From Erwinia pyri (GTDB lineage: Bacteria; Pseudomonadota; Gammaproteobacteria; Enterobacterales; Enterobacteriaceae), in the NCBI RefSeq assembly GCF_030758455.1, contig NZ_CP132353.1:2356001-2420000 (forward strand): a stretch of DNA of 64,000 nucleotides. Direction: 5' to 3'. Every line of letters begins with the position of its first letter. The first letter of the stretch is position 1. Under the pieces are notes generated by a model. That model worked only from the letters and a program-made list of their open reading frames with translations. It ran no database searches and was not told where the DNA came from. This document shows, one piece after another, positions 18,689-27,715 of the stretch. Both the position numbers and the translations under genes were made by a program.

Positions 18689-20998
18689 ATGAAATTTAAA
18701 ACTGCAATTAAGCCATACCAGGCAGCCGCCGGCGGCTGGGGTTCTCTTGAAGCGACTACCCGTTTCGTCTTCGACAGCAAACAAGTTCTGAAAAATATGC
18801 GCAACCTGATGCGCATGAATAAAGCTAAAGGTTTTGACTGCCCGGGCTGTGCCTGGGGCGATGATAATAAAAGTACCTTCAGCTTCTGTGAAAACGGCGC
18901 CAAAGCGGTGACCTGGGAAGCAACGCGTCGCTTTGTCGATGCGAGCTTCTTTGCGAAATACAGCGTCTCTGCGCTTTATCAGCAAAGCGATTACTTCCTG
19001 GAATATCAGGGACGCCTCACCGAACCGCTGCGCTATAACCGTGAAACCGATCATTACGAACCCATCAGCTGGGATGAAGCTTTCGGGCTGATTGCTAAGC
19101 ACATCAAGGCGATGGACAATCCCGATCAGATGGAGCTTTATACCTCCGGTCGCGCCAGTAATGAAGCTTCCTGGCTCTATCAGCTTTTTGGCCGCATGAA
19201 CGGCAGCAACAACTTCCCTGACTGCTCAAATATGTGTCATGAAGCGAGCGGTGCCGGCCTCAAGCGCAGCATTGGCGTGGGCAAAGGCACCATCCGTCTG
19301 GATGACTTCGACCATGCGGATGCCATTTTCGTCTTTGGTCAGAACCCCGGCACTAACCACCCACGCATGCTGCACAGCCTGCGTCACGCGGCCGATCACG
19401 GTGCGAAAATTGTTACCTTCAACACCCTTCGCGAACGTGGCCTGGAGCGTTTTGCCGATCCGCAAAAGCCGCTTGAAGTCGTTACCAGTAAAGCAGGCAC
19501 CATCAGCTCAACCTACTACCAGCCAAATCTCGGTGGAGATATGGCCGCCGTGCGAGGCATGGTGAAAGCCCTGAACCAGTCGCACAAAGAGCTGGTTGCT
19601 GCGGGTCAGAAAGGCCTGTTTGACGAAGTGTTTATCAATGCGAAAACCGAGGGGATGGAAGCCTATCTCGCTGCCGTTGAGGCAACGGAATGGTCGCAGA
19701 TTGAGCAGCAGTCTGGCCTCTCCGAGGAGCAACTGCGTGAAGCAGCCGCCATTTACCAGAGCGCTGAGCGTGTGATTTGTACCTGGGCAATGGGCATTAC
19801 TCAGCATAAACACTCTGTTGATACCGTGCGTGAGATCGTTAACCTTCAGCTGCTGTTTGGTCAGTTAGGCAAGAAAGGCGCAGGCCTCTGCCCTGTTCGC
19901 GGCCACAGTAACGTGCAGGGCAACCGCACGATGGGTATTGATGAGAAGCCTACTCAGGCCTTCCTGGATAACCTGGCTAACCATTTCGGCTTTGAACCAC
20001 CTCGCGCCGTTGGTCACAATACGGTTGAAGCGCTGGAAGCGATGCTGCGTGACGAAATCAAAGTGCTGATTGCGCTCGGCGGAAACCTGGCTGCAGCAGC
20101 ACCAGACAGCCCTCGTACCGAAGAAGCGCTGCGCCGCTGTGGCCTGACCGTGCAGATCAGTACCAAACTCAACCGCAGCCATCTCTGCCCGGGTGCCGTT
20201 GATGCGCTGATCCTGCCGACCCTGGGCCGTACCGAACAGGATATTCAGGCCAGCGGTCCACAGTTCATCACCGTTGAAGACTCCTTCAGCATGGTTCACG
20301 CTTCTGAAGGCGTGGGCAAACCTATTGCAGATACGCAGCGCTCTGAAACCGCTATTGTGGCCGGTATTGCCAATGCGGTGTTGGGCAACGAGAAGCTGGA
20401 CTGGCTGGCGCTGGCTGCGGATTACAATAAAATCCGTGACCATATTGCCGCAACCATTCCTGGCTTCAGTGATTTCAACGCAAAATGCGATATCAAAGGT
20501 GGTTTCTACCTGGGTAACGCGGCGGCTGAGTTCCGTTTCAATACCCTGAACAACAAGGCGCAGTTCAGCAGCGCCCGCCTGCCGGACTCTCTGTTCCCGC
20601 AGCTTGGCGATGTGGAAGTGCCTTTCACGCTGCAAACGCTGCGTTCTCACGACCAGTACAACACCACCATTTACGGCCTTGATGACCGTTATCGTGGCGT
20701 GTATGGCCAGCGTGAAGTGCTGTTTATTCACCCGGAAGATATGGAGAAGCTGGGCTTTGCCGCCGGGGATGATGTGGATATTGAAACGCTATGGAATGAC
20801 GGCATCACCCGTAAAGTCTTCGGCTTCAAGCTGGTGCCTTACAACATTCCCAAGGGCAACCTTGCCGCATACTATCCCGAAACCAACCCGCTGGTTCCTC
20901 TCTCCAGCTTCGGTGACGGCAGCGGAACGCCAACCTCTAAATCAGTGCCGGTAAAGGTCACCCTTTCGGAAGTAAAACCAGGCCTGCGGATCGCCTGA
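18689..20998 (+). CDS. FdhF/YdeP-family molybdopterin oxidoreductase
   Basis: A 769-residue member of the formate-dehydrogenase-like FdhF/YdeP subgroup. N-terminal cysteines 51 and 54 (FDCPGCAW) and 67 (FCENGAKA) are visible; the position of the molybdenum-ligating selenocysteine in E. coli FdhF is taken by Cys183 (NMCHEASGAG), so no selenium is needed. RSHDQYNTTIYGLDDRYRGV near the C-terminus is typical. YdeP affects acid tolerance in E. coli; the substrate is unknown. It is divergent from the PTS gene and closed by a terminator at 21023. Confidence 0.85.
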   Translation: MKFKTAIKPYQAAAGGWGSLEATTRFVFDSKQVLKNMRNLMRMNKAKGFDCPGCAWGDDNKSTFSFCENGAKAVTWEATRRFVDASFFAKYSVSALYQQSDYFLEYQGRLTEPLRYNRETDHYEPISWDEAFGLIAKHIKAMDNPDQMELYTSGRASNEASWLYQLFGRMNGSNNFPDCSNMCHEASGAGLKRSIGVGKGTIRLDDFDHADAIFVFGQNPGTNHPRMLHSLRHAADHGAKIVTFNTLRERGLERFADPQKPLEVVTSKAGTISSTYYQPNLGGDMAAVRGMVKALNQSHKELVAAGQKGLFDEVFINAKTEGMEAYLAAVEATEWSQIEQQSGLSEEQLREAAAIYQSAERVICTWAMGITQHKHSVDTVREIVNLQLLFGQLGKKGAGLCPVRGHSNVQGNRTMGIDEKPTQAFLDNLANHFGFEPPRAVGHNTVEALEAMLRDEIKVLIALGGNLAAAAPDSPRTEEALRRCGLTVQISTKLNRSHLCPGAVDALILPTLGRTEQDIQASGPQFITVEDSFSMVHASEGVGKPIADTQRSETAIVAGIANAVLGNEKLDWLALAADYNKIRDHIAATIPGFSDFNAKCDIKGGFYLGNAAAEFRFNTLNNKAQFSSARLPDSLFPQLGDVEVPFTLQTLRSHDQYNTTIYGLDDRYRGVYGQREVLFIHPEDMEKLGFAAGDDVDIETLWNDGITRKVFGFKLVPYNIPKGNLAAYYPETNPLVPLSSFGDGSGTPTSKSVPVKVTLSEVKPGLRIA

Positions 20999-21022
20999 TC
21001 TTAAGCGTTAACTGTTGTAAAC

Positions 21023-21047
21023 AAAGCCGGGTTTCCCGGCTTTTTAC
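21023..21047 (+). terminator. Terminator after the FdhF/YdeP-like gene
   Basis: Perfect 9-bp stem AAAGCCGGG/CCCGGCTTT, three-base loop, then TT and an A; the inner T run gives five Ts in a row. Confidence 0.88.
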
Positions 21048-21113
21048 TTGCCGCGAGGCGGTTAATCGCGTAAAACTGTCTGCCGCTCTTAGGCCACGAA
21101 AACTGTTGAGATT

Positions 21114-23054
21114 ATGTTCCAGGATAACCCGCTGCTCGCGCAGCTCAAAGAGAAACTCCACTCCCAGACGCCGCGTGTTGAAGGGGTAGTGAAAGGCACC
21201 GAGAAAGGCTTTGGCTTCCTGGAAGTCGATGCACAAAAAAGTTACTTCATTCCACCGCCATTCATGAAAAAAGTGATGCATGGCGATCGCGTGGTTGCGG
21301 TGCTGCAAACCGATAAAGATCGTGAAGTTGCCGATCCGGAAAAGCTGATTGAACCTTTTCTGACGCGTTTTGTTGGCCGCGTGCAACGCAAAGATGACCG
21401 CCTCTCTATCGTTCCCGATCATCCGCTGTTGAAAGATGCTATCCAGTGTCGTGCTGACCGCAACGTCACGCATGATTTTCAGGCTGGCGACTGGGCCGTG
21501 GCCGAGATGCGTCGTCATCCGCTCAAGGGTGACCGCACCTTTTACGCTGAACTCACCGCCTTTATTACCACTGCCGACGATCACCTTGCGCCGTGGTGGG
21601 TTACGCTTTCCCGTCACAATCTGGAGCGTGAAGCGCCAGAAGCGGCGACCGGTGAAATGCTGGACGAGCAGTTAGAGCGTGAAGATCTTACGGCTCTGGA
21701 GTTTGTCACCATCGACAGCGCCAGTACCGAAGATATGGACGATGCGCTCTATGTGGAAGAGACCGCAGAGGGTGAACTCCGCCTGACCATTGCTATCGCC
21801 GATCCCACAGCTTATGTGGCAGCGGGAAGCGCACTGGACGCTATCGCAGCAGAGCGCTCATTCACCAACTACCTGCCCGGCTTTAATATCCCGATGCTGC
21901 CTCGTCAGCTGTCGGACGATATCTGTTCGCTGCGCCCGAACGAGCGTCGCCCCGTACTGGCCTGCCGCGTCAACGTAGCCGCCGACGGCACGCTGAGCAA
22001 AGAGATCCACTTCTTTGCCGCATGGATTGAGTCGAAAGCGAAGCTGGCCTACGACAACGTTTCCGACTGGCTGGAAACCGACGGCAAAAGTGACTGGCAG
22101 CCGGAAAATGAGGCTATTGCCAGCCAAATCCGTCTGCTGCACCGCCTCTGTCTGGCGCGCAGCGAGTGGCGTCAGAGCCATGCGCTGGTCTTCAAAGACC
22201 GCCCTGATTTCCGCTTCCTGCTGGGAGAAAAAGGTGAAGTGCTGGATATCATTGCTGAGCACCGCCGCATTGCTAACCGCATTGTGGAAGAAGCGATGAT
22301 TACCGCCAACATCTGTGCCGCCACCGTGCTGCGGGAGAAGCTGGGCTTCGGTGTCTATAACATCCATCTGGGCTTTGATGCCGAGAAAGCTGAACTGGCT
22401 GCCGCCATGCTGGCAAATCACGGCCTGAAGGTGGATCCGCTGGCTATCGCTACGCTGGCTGGTTTCCGCGAGCTGCGCCGCGAGCTGGATGCCCAGCCGA
22501 CGCAGTTCCTGGACAGCCGCATTCGCCGTTTCCAGTCGTTCGCTGAAATCAGCATCGAGCCAGGCCCGCACTTTGGCCTGGGTCTGGAAGCCTATGCCAC
22601 CTGGACCTCGCCGATCCGTAAGTATGGCGATATGATCAACCATCGCCTGCTGAAATCGATGATCAAAGGTGAAGCAGCCGCCCGTCCGCAGGATGAGATC
22701 ACGGTGAAAATGGGCGAACGTCGCCGTCTGAACCGTATGGCCGAGCGTGACGTGGGCGACTGGCTCTACTCACGTTTCCTGCAGAGTTCTGCCGGTACCG
22801 ATCGCCGCTTTAATGCCGAAGTCATTGATGTCTCCCGCGGCGGTATGCGCGTCCGTCTGACGGACAACGGTGCGGTAGCCTTTATCCCTGCTCCCTTCAT
22901 TCATGCCGTACGTGATGAACTGGTTTGCAGCCAGGAGAACGGCACCGTGCAGATCAAGGGCGAGGTGGTTTACCGTGTCACTGACCTGATTGAAGTCACT
23001 ATTGCGGAAGTCCGTATGGAAACCCGCAGCGTCGTGGCTCGTCCGGTAGCATAA
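21114..23054 (+). CDS. rnb: Exoribonuclease II (RNase II)
   Basis: A 646-residue 3'-5' exoribonuclease that degrades single-stranded mRNA. Cold-shock-type domains lead, then the RNB domain with the catalytic aspartates in [14 protein letters not shown], and an S1 domain ends the protein ([21 protein letters not shown]). Length and start [12 protein letters not shown] match E. coli (644 residues). It is a single-gene unit with its own terminator. Confidence 0.97.
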   Translation: MFQDNPLLAQLKEKLHSQTPRVEGVVKGTEKGFGFLEVDAQKSYFIPPPFMKKVMHGDRVVAVLQTDKDREVADPEKLIEPFLTRFVGRVQRKDDRLSIVPDHPLLKDAIQCRADRNVTHDFQAGDWAVAEMRRHPLKGDRTFYAELTAFITTADDHLAPWWVTLSRHNLEREAPEAATGEMLDEQLEREDLTALEFVTIDSASTEDMDDALYVEETAEGELRLTIAIADPTAYVAAGSALDAIAAERSFTNYLPGFNIPMLPRQLSDDICSLRPNERRPVLACRVNVAADGTLSKEIHFFAAWIESKAKLAYDNVSDWLETDGKSDWQPENEAIASQIRLLHRLCLARSEWRQSHALVFKDRPDFRFLLGEKGEVLDIIAEHRRIANRIVEEAMITANICAATVLREKLGFGVYNIHLGFDAEKAELAAAMLANHGLKVDPLAIATLAGFRELRRELDAQPTQFLDSRIRRFQSFAEISIEPGPHFGLGLEAYATWTSPIRKYGDMINHRLLKSMIKGEAAARPQDEITVKMGERRRLNRMAERDVGDWLYSRFLQSSAGTDRRFNAEVIDVSRGGMRVRLTDNGAVAFIPAPFIHAVRDELVCSQENGTVQIKGEVVYRVTDLIEVTIAEVRMETRSVVARPVA

Positions 23055-23063
23055 CGTTTTATC

Positions 23064-23095
23064 AGGCGGGATAACTCTGCTTATCCCGCCTTCTC
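23064..23095 (+). terminator. Terminator of rnb
   Basis: An 11-bp perfect stem AGGCGGGATAA/TTATCCCGCCT with a six-base loop, followed by TCTCTCTTCTC, a weak U-rich tail. Confidence 0.8.
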
Positions 23096-23219
23096 TCTTC
23101 TCAGCGAAAAAACGCTTCTTGCCTCACACTTCTCTCTGTCTTCGCTTTCATTAACAAATAATTACATTACTTTAAACTTGTTGTTCAGTTCCCCTTATCG
23201 AACATGCAAGGAGTCTGTG

Positions 23220-25286
23220 ATGAAAAACGTCAAAACCGGCGTAACCTGGTCTGCGGTGGCGTTAGTGGGTGCCGGGGCGTTTGCCATGCTGGCGCTCAGC
23301 CGGGGCGAGCATGTTAATGCCCTGTGGCTGGTGGTGGCTTCGGTCGCCTGTTACAGCATCGCTTATCGTTTCTACAGCCTGTTTATCGCCAAAAATATTT
23401 TCGAGCTGGACGATCGTCGGCGTACACCGGCCGAGCGAAACAATGATGGTCTGGACTATGTTCCCACCAATAAGTGGGTGCTGTTTGGACACCACTTTGC
23501 CGCCATTGCCGGTGCCGGGCCGCTGGTCGGCCCGATTCTGGCGGCGCAGATGGGCTTTTTGCCCGGCACGATCTGGATCCTGGTGGGCGTGATGATGGCC
23601 GGCGCCGTGCAGGATTTTCTGATCCTCTTTATCTCCACCCGGCGCGATGGGCGATCGCTGGGGGAGATGGCGAAACAGGAGCTGGGTGCTTTTGCCGGTG
23701 TGGTTACCATGCTGGGCGCACTGGGCGTGATGATCATTATCCTCTCCGCGCTGGCTCTGGTGGTGGTGAAAGCATTGGCAAACAGCCCATGGGGCCTGTT
23801 TACCATCGCGGCGACTATCCCTATTGCGCTGCTGATGGGCATCTATATGCGCTTTATCCGGCCCGGCAAAATTGCTGAGGTGTCGCTAATAGGTTTTGTG
23901 CTGATGATGGCCGCCATTATCTATGGCGGCGATATTGCGCAGCATCCCTACTGGGGTCCCTTCTTTACCCTGAAAGGCACTACCCTGACCTGGGTGCTGG
24001 TCGTTTATGGCTTTATCGCCTCGGTGCTGCCGGTCTGGCTGCTGCTGGCGCCACGTGATTACCTCTCCACCTTCCTGAAAATTGGCGTTATTTTAGGTCT
24101 GGCGGTGGGTATTCTGTTTGCCATGCCGGAGATGAAAATGCCCGCCGTCACGCGCTTTATTGACGGCACCGGTCCGGTCTTCTCAGGCGCGCTGTTCCCC
24201 TTCTTGTTTATCACCATTGCCTGTGGCGCCATTTCCGGCTTCCATGCGCTGGTCTCCAGCGGCACCACGCCCAAGCTTATCGAACGTGAAAGCCATATTC
24301 GCTTCATCGGTTATGGCGCGATGCTGATGGAATCCTTTGTGGCCATCATGGCGCTGATCTGCGCATCGGTTATCGAACCTGGCGTCTATTTCGCCATGAA
24401 TTCGCCAGCCGCACTGATTGGCACCACGGTGGAATCGGCCTCGCAGGCGATTAACGGCTGGGGTTTTGTGGTGACGCCTGAAATGCTGACGGGAATAGCG
24501 CGCGACGTGGGCGAAACCTCGATTCTTTCACGGGCAGGCGGCGCACCGACGTTTGCTGTAGGGATGGCGCATATTATTACTGAGGTGTTTAACAGTCGGG
24601 TGATGATGGCCTTCTGGTACCATTTCGCTATTTTGTTTGAAGCGCTGTTTATTCTGACCGCTGTTGATGCCGGTACGCGGGCCTGTCGTTTTATGGTGCA
24701 GGATCTGGTCGGTACCGTGGTGCCGTCGCTGGCGAATAATCGCTCCTGGGCGGGCAATATGGCAGGTACAACCGTTGCCGTGGCGGGCTGGGGCTTCTTC
24801 GTCTATCAGGGCGTGGTAGATCCGCTGGGCGGTATCAATACGCTCTGGCCGCTGTTCGGTATCGGTAACCAGATGCTGGCCTCAATGGCGCTGATCCTCG
24901 GCACCGTGGTGTTATTCAAAATGAAAAAGCAGCGCTATGCCTGGGTGACCATCCTGCCAACTGCCTGGCTGTTTATCACCTCGATGACCGCTGGCTGGCA
25001 GAAGATTTTCCACGAGAAGCCAGCGATTGGTTTCCTGGCACAGGCGAAGAAATTCTCTACCGGTATTGAGAATGGCGTGGTGATTGCACCAGCCAAAACG
25101 GTGGCTGATATGCAGACCATCGTCTTCAGCAATCAGATCAATGCCGCCCTGTGCGCCTTCTTTATGCTGGTCGCGGTAACGATGCTGATCGCCGCCTTCT
25201 TTGTTATCCGCCGTGCGCTTAAAAGTGAGAAACCGACCGTTCACGAAACCAGCGTTTCTTTGAGAAATGAGGCTCACCATGTCTGA
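23220..25286 (+). CDS. cstA: CstA-family carbon starvation / peptide-pyruvate transporter
   Basis: A 688-residue membrane protein with many hydrophobic segments and the family block NDGLDYVPTNKWVLFGHHFAAIAGAG... continuing to LLLAPRDYLSTFLKIG and FHALVSSGTTPKL. Members import peptides (CstA) or pyruvate (BtsT/YjiY); sequence alone does not separate these and features of both are seen. Start MKNVKTGVTW follows CAAGGAGTC. Inserted between rnb and rpfR, which are neighbours in E. coli. Confidence 0.85.
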   Translation: MKNVKTGVTWSAVALVGAGAFAMLALSRGEHVNALWLVVASVACYSIAYRFYSLFIAKNIFELDDRRRTPAERNNDGLDYVPTNKWVLFGHHFAAIAGAGPLVGPILAAQMGFLPGTIWILVGVMMAGAVQDFLILFISTRRDGRSLGEMAKQELGAFAGVVTMLGALGVMIIILSALALVVVKALANSPWGLFTIAATIPIALLMGIYMRFIRPGKIAEVSLIGFVLMMAAIIYGGDIAQHPYWGPFFTLKGTTLTWVLVVYGFIASVLPVWLLLAPRDYLSTFLKIGVILGLAVGILFAMPEMKMPAVTRFIDGTGPVFSGALFPFLFITIACGAISGFHALVSSGTTPKLIERESHIRFIGYGAMLMESFVAIMALICASVIEPGVYFAMNSPAALIGTTVESASQAINGWGFVVTPEMLTGIARDVGETSILSRAGGAPTFAVGMAHIITEVFNSRVMMAFWYHFAILFEALFILTAVDAGTRACRFMVQDLVGTVVPSLANNRSWAGNMAGTTVAVAGWGFFVYQGVVDPLGGINTLWPLFGIGNQMLASMALILGTVVLFKMKKQRYAWVTILPTAWLFITSMTAGWQKIFHEKPAIGFLAQAKKFSTGIENGVVIAPAKTVADMQTIVFSNQINAALCAFFMLVAVTMLIAAFFVIRRALKSEKPTVHETSVSLRNEAHHV

Positions 25287-25566
25287 TGCCATTTCCTGTC
25301 CGCGCCAGATAAGTTTTACCGTTATCCGGCGTGTGGTGCCTCTCCCTGGCAAAACGCCAGAAAAATTAACGTTACGTTTACTAATGTCACGTCTGGCGCA
25401 GAGTTTCCGCCTGATGGTAGGGGTTCAGGATTACCCAACCTACCTGCGGCATATGAATCGGCAGCACCCTGCCACTAAGCCTATGACAGAGAAAGAGTTT
25501 CATCGCTATTGCCTGGAAGCGCGCTTTCCCGGAAAAGGCGGGAAATTAGGTAAATGCCCCTGCTAA
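25279..25566 (+). CDS. YbdD/YjiX-family small protein, partner of CstA
   Basis: The last 55 residues (LMVGVQDYPTYLRHMNRQHP through PMTEKEFHRY to GGKLGKCPC) match the 65-residue YbdD/YjiX family, always found after CstA-type genes and ending in a cysteine pair. The chosen ATG overlaps the cstA stop and has a GAGG site, giving 95 residues with about 35 extra at the N-terminus. An internal ATG at 25384 would give 60 residues, nearer the family length but without a good ribosome site. Confidence 0.8.
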   Translation: MSDAISCPRQISFTVIRRVVPLPGKTPEKLTLRLLMSRLAQSFRLMVGVQDYPTYLRHMNRQHPATKPMTEKEFHRYCLEARFPGKGGKLGKCPC

Positions 25567-25573
25567 CCCTCCT

Positions 25574-25600
25574 CCCCGGTCTCCTGACCGGGGTATTTTC
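25574..25600 (+). terminator. Terminator of the cstA unit
   Basis: Perfect 8-bp stem CCCCGGTC/GACCGGGG with a TCCT loop, followed by TATTTTCTC. Confidence 0.85.
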
Positions 25601-25723
25601 TCGCCTCCGGGAAACGCAAACGAAAAATATATTCCAATACATCTTGAGATTCTGCTGGTTGCCGAATACTGTTGCTAAAATAAGAAGATACAGCCTGAAT
25701 TGCGTCCCTTAAGGAGACACCAG

Positions 25724-27715
25724 ATGACCGATGAACAAGGGCAATCGTTACTCTATACCTATTTTGGTACTACCAGCCCTCATTGGCGTTTAAAGGCCGA
25801 CAGCGATGCCCTTCTTTTTGCTGAAGATGAACTGGCAAGTACACACATAGCCGTTCCGCTTACCGGGCCTCAGGCAAACCTGATCCGCAGCATGACCGTG
25901 ATCACTTCCAGCGCAAACCTGACCCTGTCGTTATATGGCGAACCGCTCTCTATGCACCTTGTTGGCCGAAGGGTCAACCAGACCTCCTGGGCGGGCAGCG
26001 CTTCTGCCTGGGGAGATACCTCCGCCGTGGCCCGGGATTTAGTATTGGGTCTCTCTTTTGCTGAACAGGTGGTTTCCGAAGCAAATTCCGTCATTGTTAT
26101 CGTCGATCAGCGCGGTAACATTCAGCGTTTTAACCGCCTGAGTGAAGAATACACCGGTCTTAAAGAGCAGGAAGTCATTGGGCGAAATGTCTTCCAGCTG
26201 TTTATGACCAAGCAGGAAGCCTCCGCTTCCCGGCGCAACATCAGCGGATTTTTCCGGGACGGTAGCTCTTACGAAGTTGAGCGCTGGATCAAAACCAAAA
26301 AAGGGCAGCGGCTCTTCCTGTTCCGCAATAAATTCGTTCACAGCGGCAGCGGTAAAAACGAAATCTATCTGATCTGTTCGGGTACAGATATTACCGAAGA
26401 GCGCCGTGCCCAGGAGCGGCTGCGCGTCCTGGCAAATACGGATACCATCACCGGCCTGCCAAACCGTAACGCAATTAATTACGCTATTGCCGAAGCGCTG
26501 GAAAACCGTGTCGGGCAGCAGGTCGGCATTGTCTACCTCGATCTGGACAACTTTAAGAAGGTTAACGACGCCTACGGCCATATGTTTGGCGATCAGCTGT
26601 TACAGGCCGTCTCGCTGGCGATTTTGAGCTGCCTGGATAAAGATCAGACCCTTGCCAGGCTGGGGGGCGATGAATTTATTGTGCTGGCTACGGATGCCAG
26701 TCAGGCCTCACTGGAGGCGATGGCTTCACGTATTCTGGATCGGCTTAAACAGCCCTTCCGCATTGGTTTGATTGAGGTCTATTCCGGCTGTTCAATCGGT
26801 ATCGCCGTCAGTCCACAGCATGGTGAAGATCGTGAAAGTTTGATCCGTAATGCAGATACCGCAATGTACACCGCTAAAGAGAGCGGTCGTGGCAAATTTT
26901 GCATCTTCAGCGCCGAAATGAATCAGCGGGTATTTGAATATCTCTGGCTGGATACCAACCTGCGCAAAGCGCTGGATCAAAATCAGCTGATTATTCACTA
27001 TCAGCCCAAGATCGATGTGGATGGTGAAGTAAGAAGCGTGGAGGCGCTGGTTCGCTGGCTCTCGCCGGAGCGTGGGCTGGTGCCGCCAGGCAGCTTTATC
27101 TCTTATGCTGAAGAGTCGGGGCTGATCGTGCCGCTGGGGCGCTGGGTAATGTTAACCGCCTTAGAACAGGTTGTTCGCTGGCGTGAACGGGGCATTAACT
27201 TACGGGTTGCGGTGAACGTTTCTCCCCGTCAGCTTATAGACCAGAGTATCTATTCCGATCTGAAGCTGGCGCTGGAGCAGGCCAATCTCGATCACTGCCC
27301 GATTGATATTGAGCTTACGGAAAGCTGCCTGATTGAAAACGAAGAGAAAGCACTGGCGCTGATGGGCCAGTTCCAGCAGCTGGGGGCGGAAGTTCACCTT
27401 GACGATTTTGGTACCGGCTACTCTTCCCTTTCACAGCTGGCGCGCGTTCCGATTAATGCCATTAAACTGGATCAGAGTTTTGTGCGCGGGGTAAATGAAC
27501 AGCCTGTGTCTCAGTCGCTGGTTCGCGCCATCGTCGCGGTTGCCAGGGCGCTGGAGCTGGAGGTGATTGCCGAAGGCATTGAAACCAAAGAAGAGGAGAA
27601 ATTTGTCCTGGCGAGTGGTGTTGGCACCCGCCAGGGATTTTACTATGCAAGACCAATGCCCGCGGAAGATATCGAGCGCTGGCTTGCTGACAGAATGGAA
27701 AAAATTAACGCTTAG
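25724..27715 (+). CDS. rpfR: RpfR/PdeR-type PAS-GGDEF-EAL cyclic-di-GMP phosphodiesterase and BDSF receptor
   Basis: A 663-residue cytoplasmic protein matching E. coli YciR (PdeR, Gmr) end to end. Order: N-terminal domain 1-105 (the region that binds RpfF in Cronobacter RpfR), PAS about 110-225, GGDEF motif intact at 314-318 without a clear RxxD inhibitory site, EAL at 440-442, ELTES at 530-534 and DDFGTGYSSL from 560. The EAL domain should hydrolyse c-di-GMP. It converges on an RpfF gene, the arrangement that makes it a likely fatty-acid signal receptor; binding is inferred. The start MTDEQGQ follows AAGGAGA. Confidence 0.93.
   Translation: MTDEQGQSLLYTYFGTTSPHWRLKADSDALLFAEDELASTHIAVPLTGPQANLIRSMTVITSSANLTLSLYGEPLSMHLVGRRVNQTSWAGSASAWGDTSAVARDLVLGLSFAEQVVSEANSVIVIVDQRGNIQRFNRLSEEYTGLKEQEVIGRNVFQLFMTKQEASASRRNISGFFRDGSSYEVERWIKTKKGQRLFLFRNKFVHSGSGKNEIYLICSGTDITEERRAQERLRVLANTDTITGLPNRNAINYAIAEALENRVGQQVGIVYLDLDNFKKVNDAYGHMFGDQLLQAVSLAILSCLDKDQTLARLGGDEFIVLATDASQASLEAMASRILDRLKQPFRIGLIEVYSGCSIGIAVSPQHGEDRESLIRNADTAMYTAKESGRGKFCIFSAEMNQRVFEYLWLDTNLRKALDQNQLIIHYQPKIDVDGEVRSVEALVRWLSPERGLVPPGSFISYAEESGLIVPLGRWVMLTALEQVVRWRERGINLRVAVNVSPRQLIDQSIYSDLKLALEQANLDHCPIDIELTESCLIENEEKALALMGQFQQLGAEVHLDDFGTGYSSLSQLARVPINAIKLDQSFVRGVNEQPVSQSLVRAIVAVARALELEVIAEGIETKEEEKFVLASGVGTRQGFYYARPMPAEDIERWLADRMEKINA

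Noticed and set aside
19865..20731. Long minus-strand open frame of 288 codons
   Set aside because: Entirely antisense to the FdhF/YdeP-like gene, with no recognisable domain.
21858..22643. Minus-strand open frame of 261 codons
   Set aside because: Antisense to rnb; no start signals or family features.
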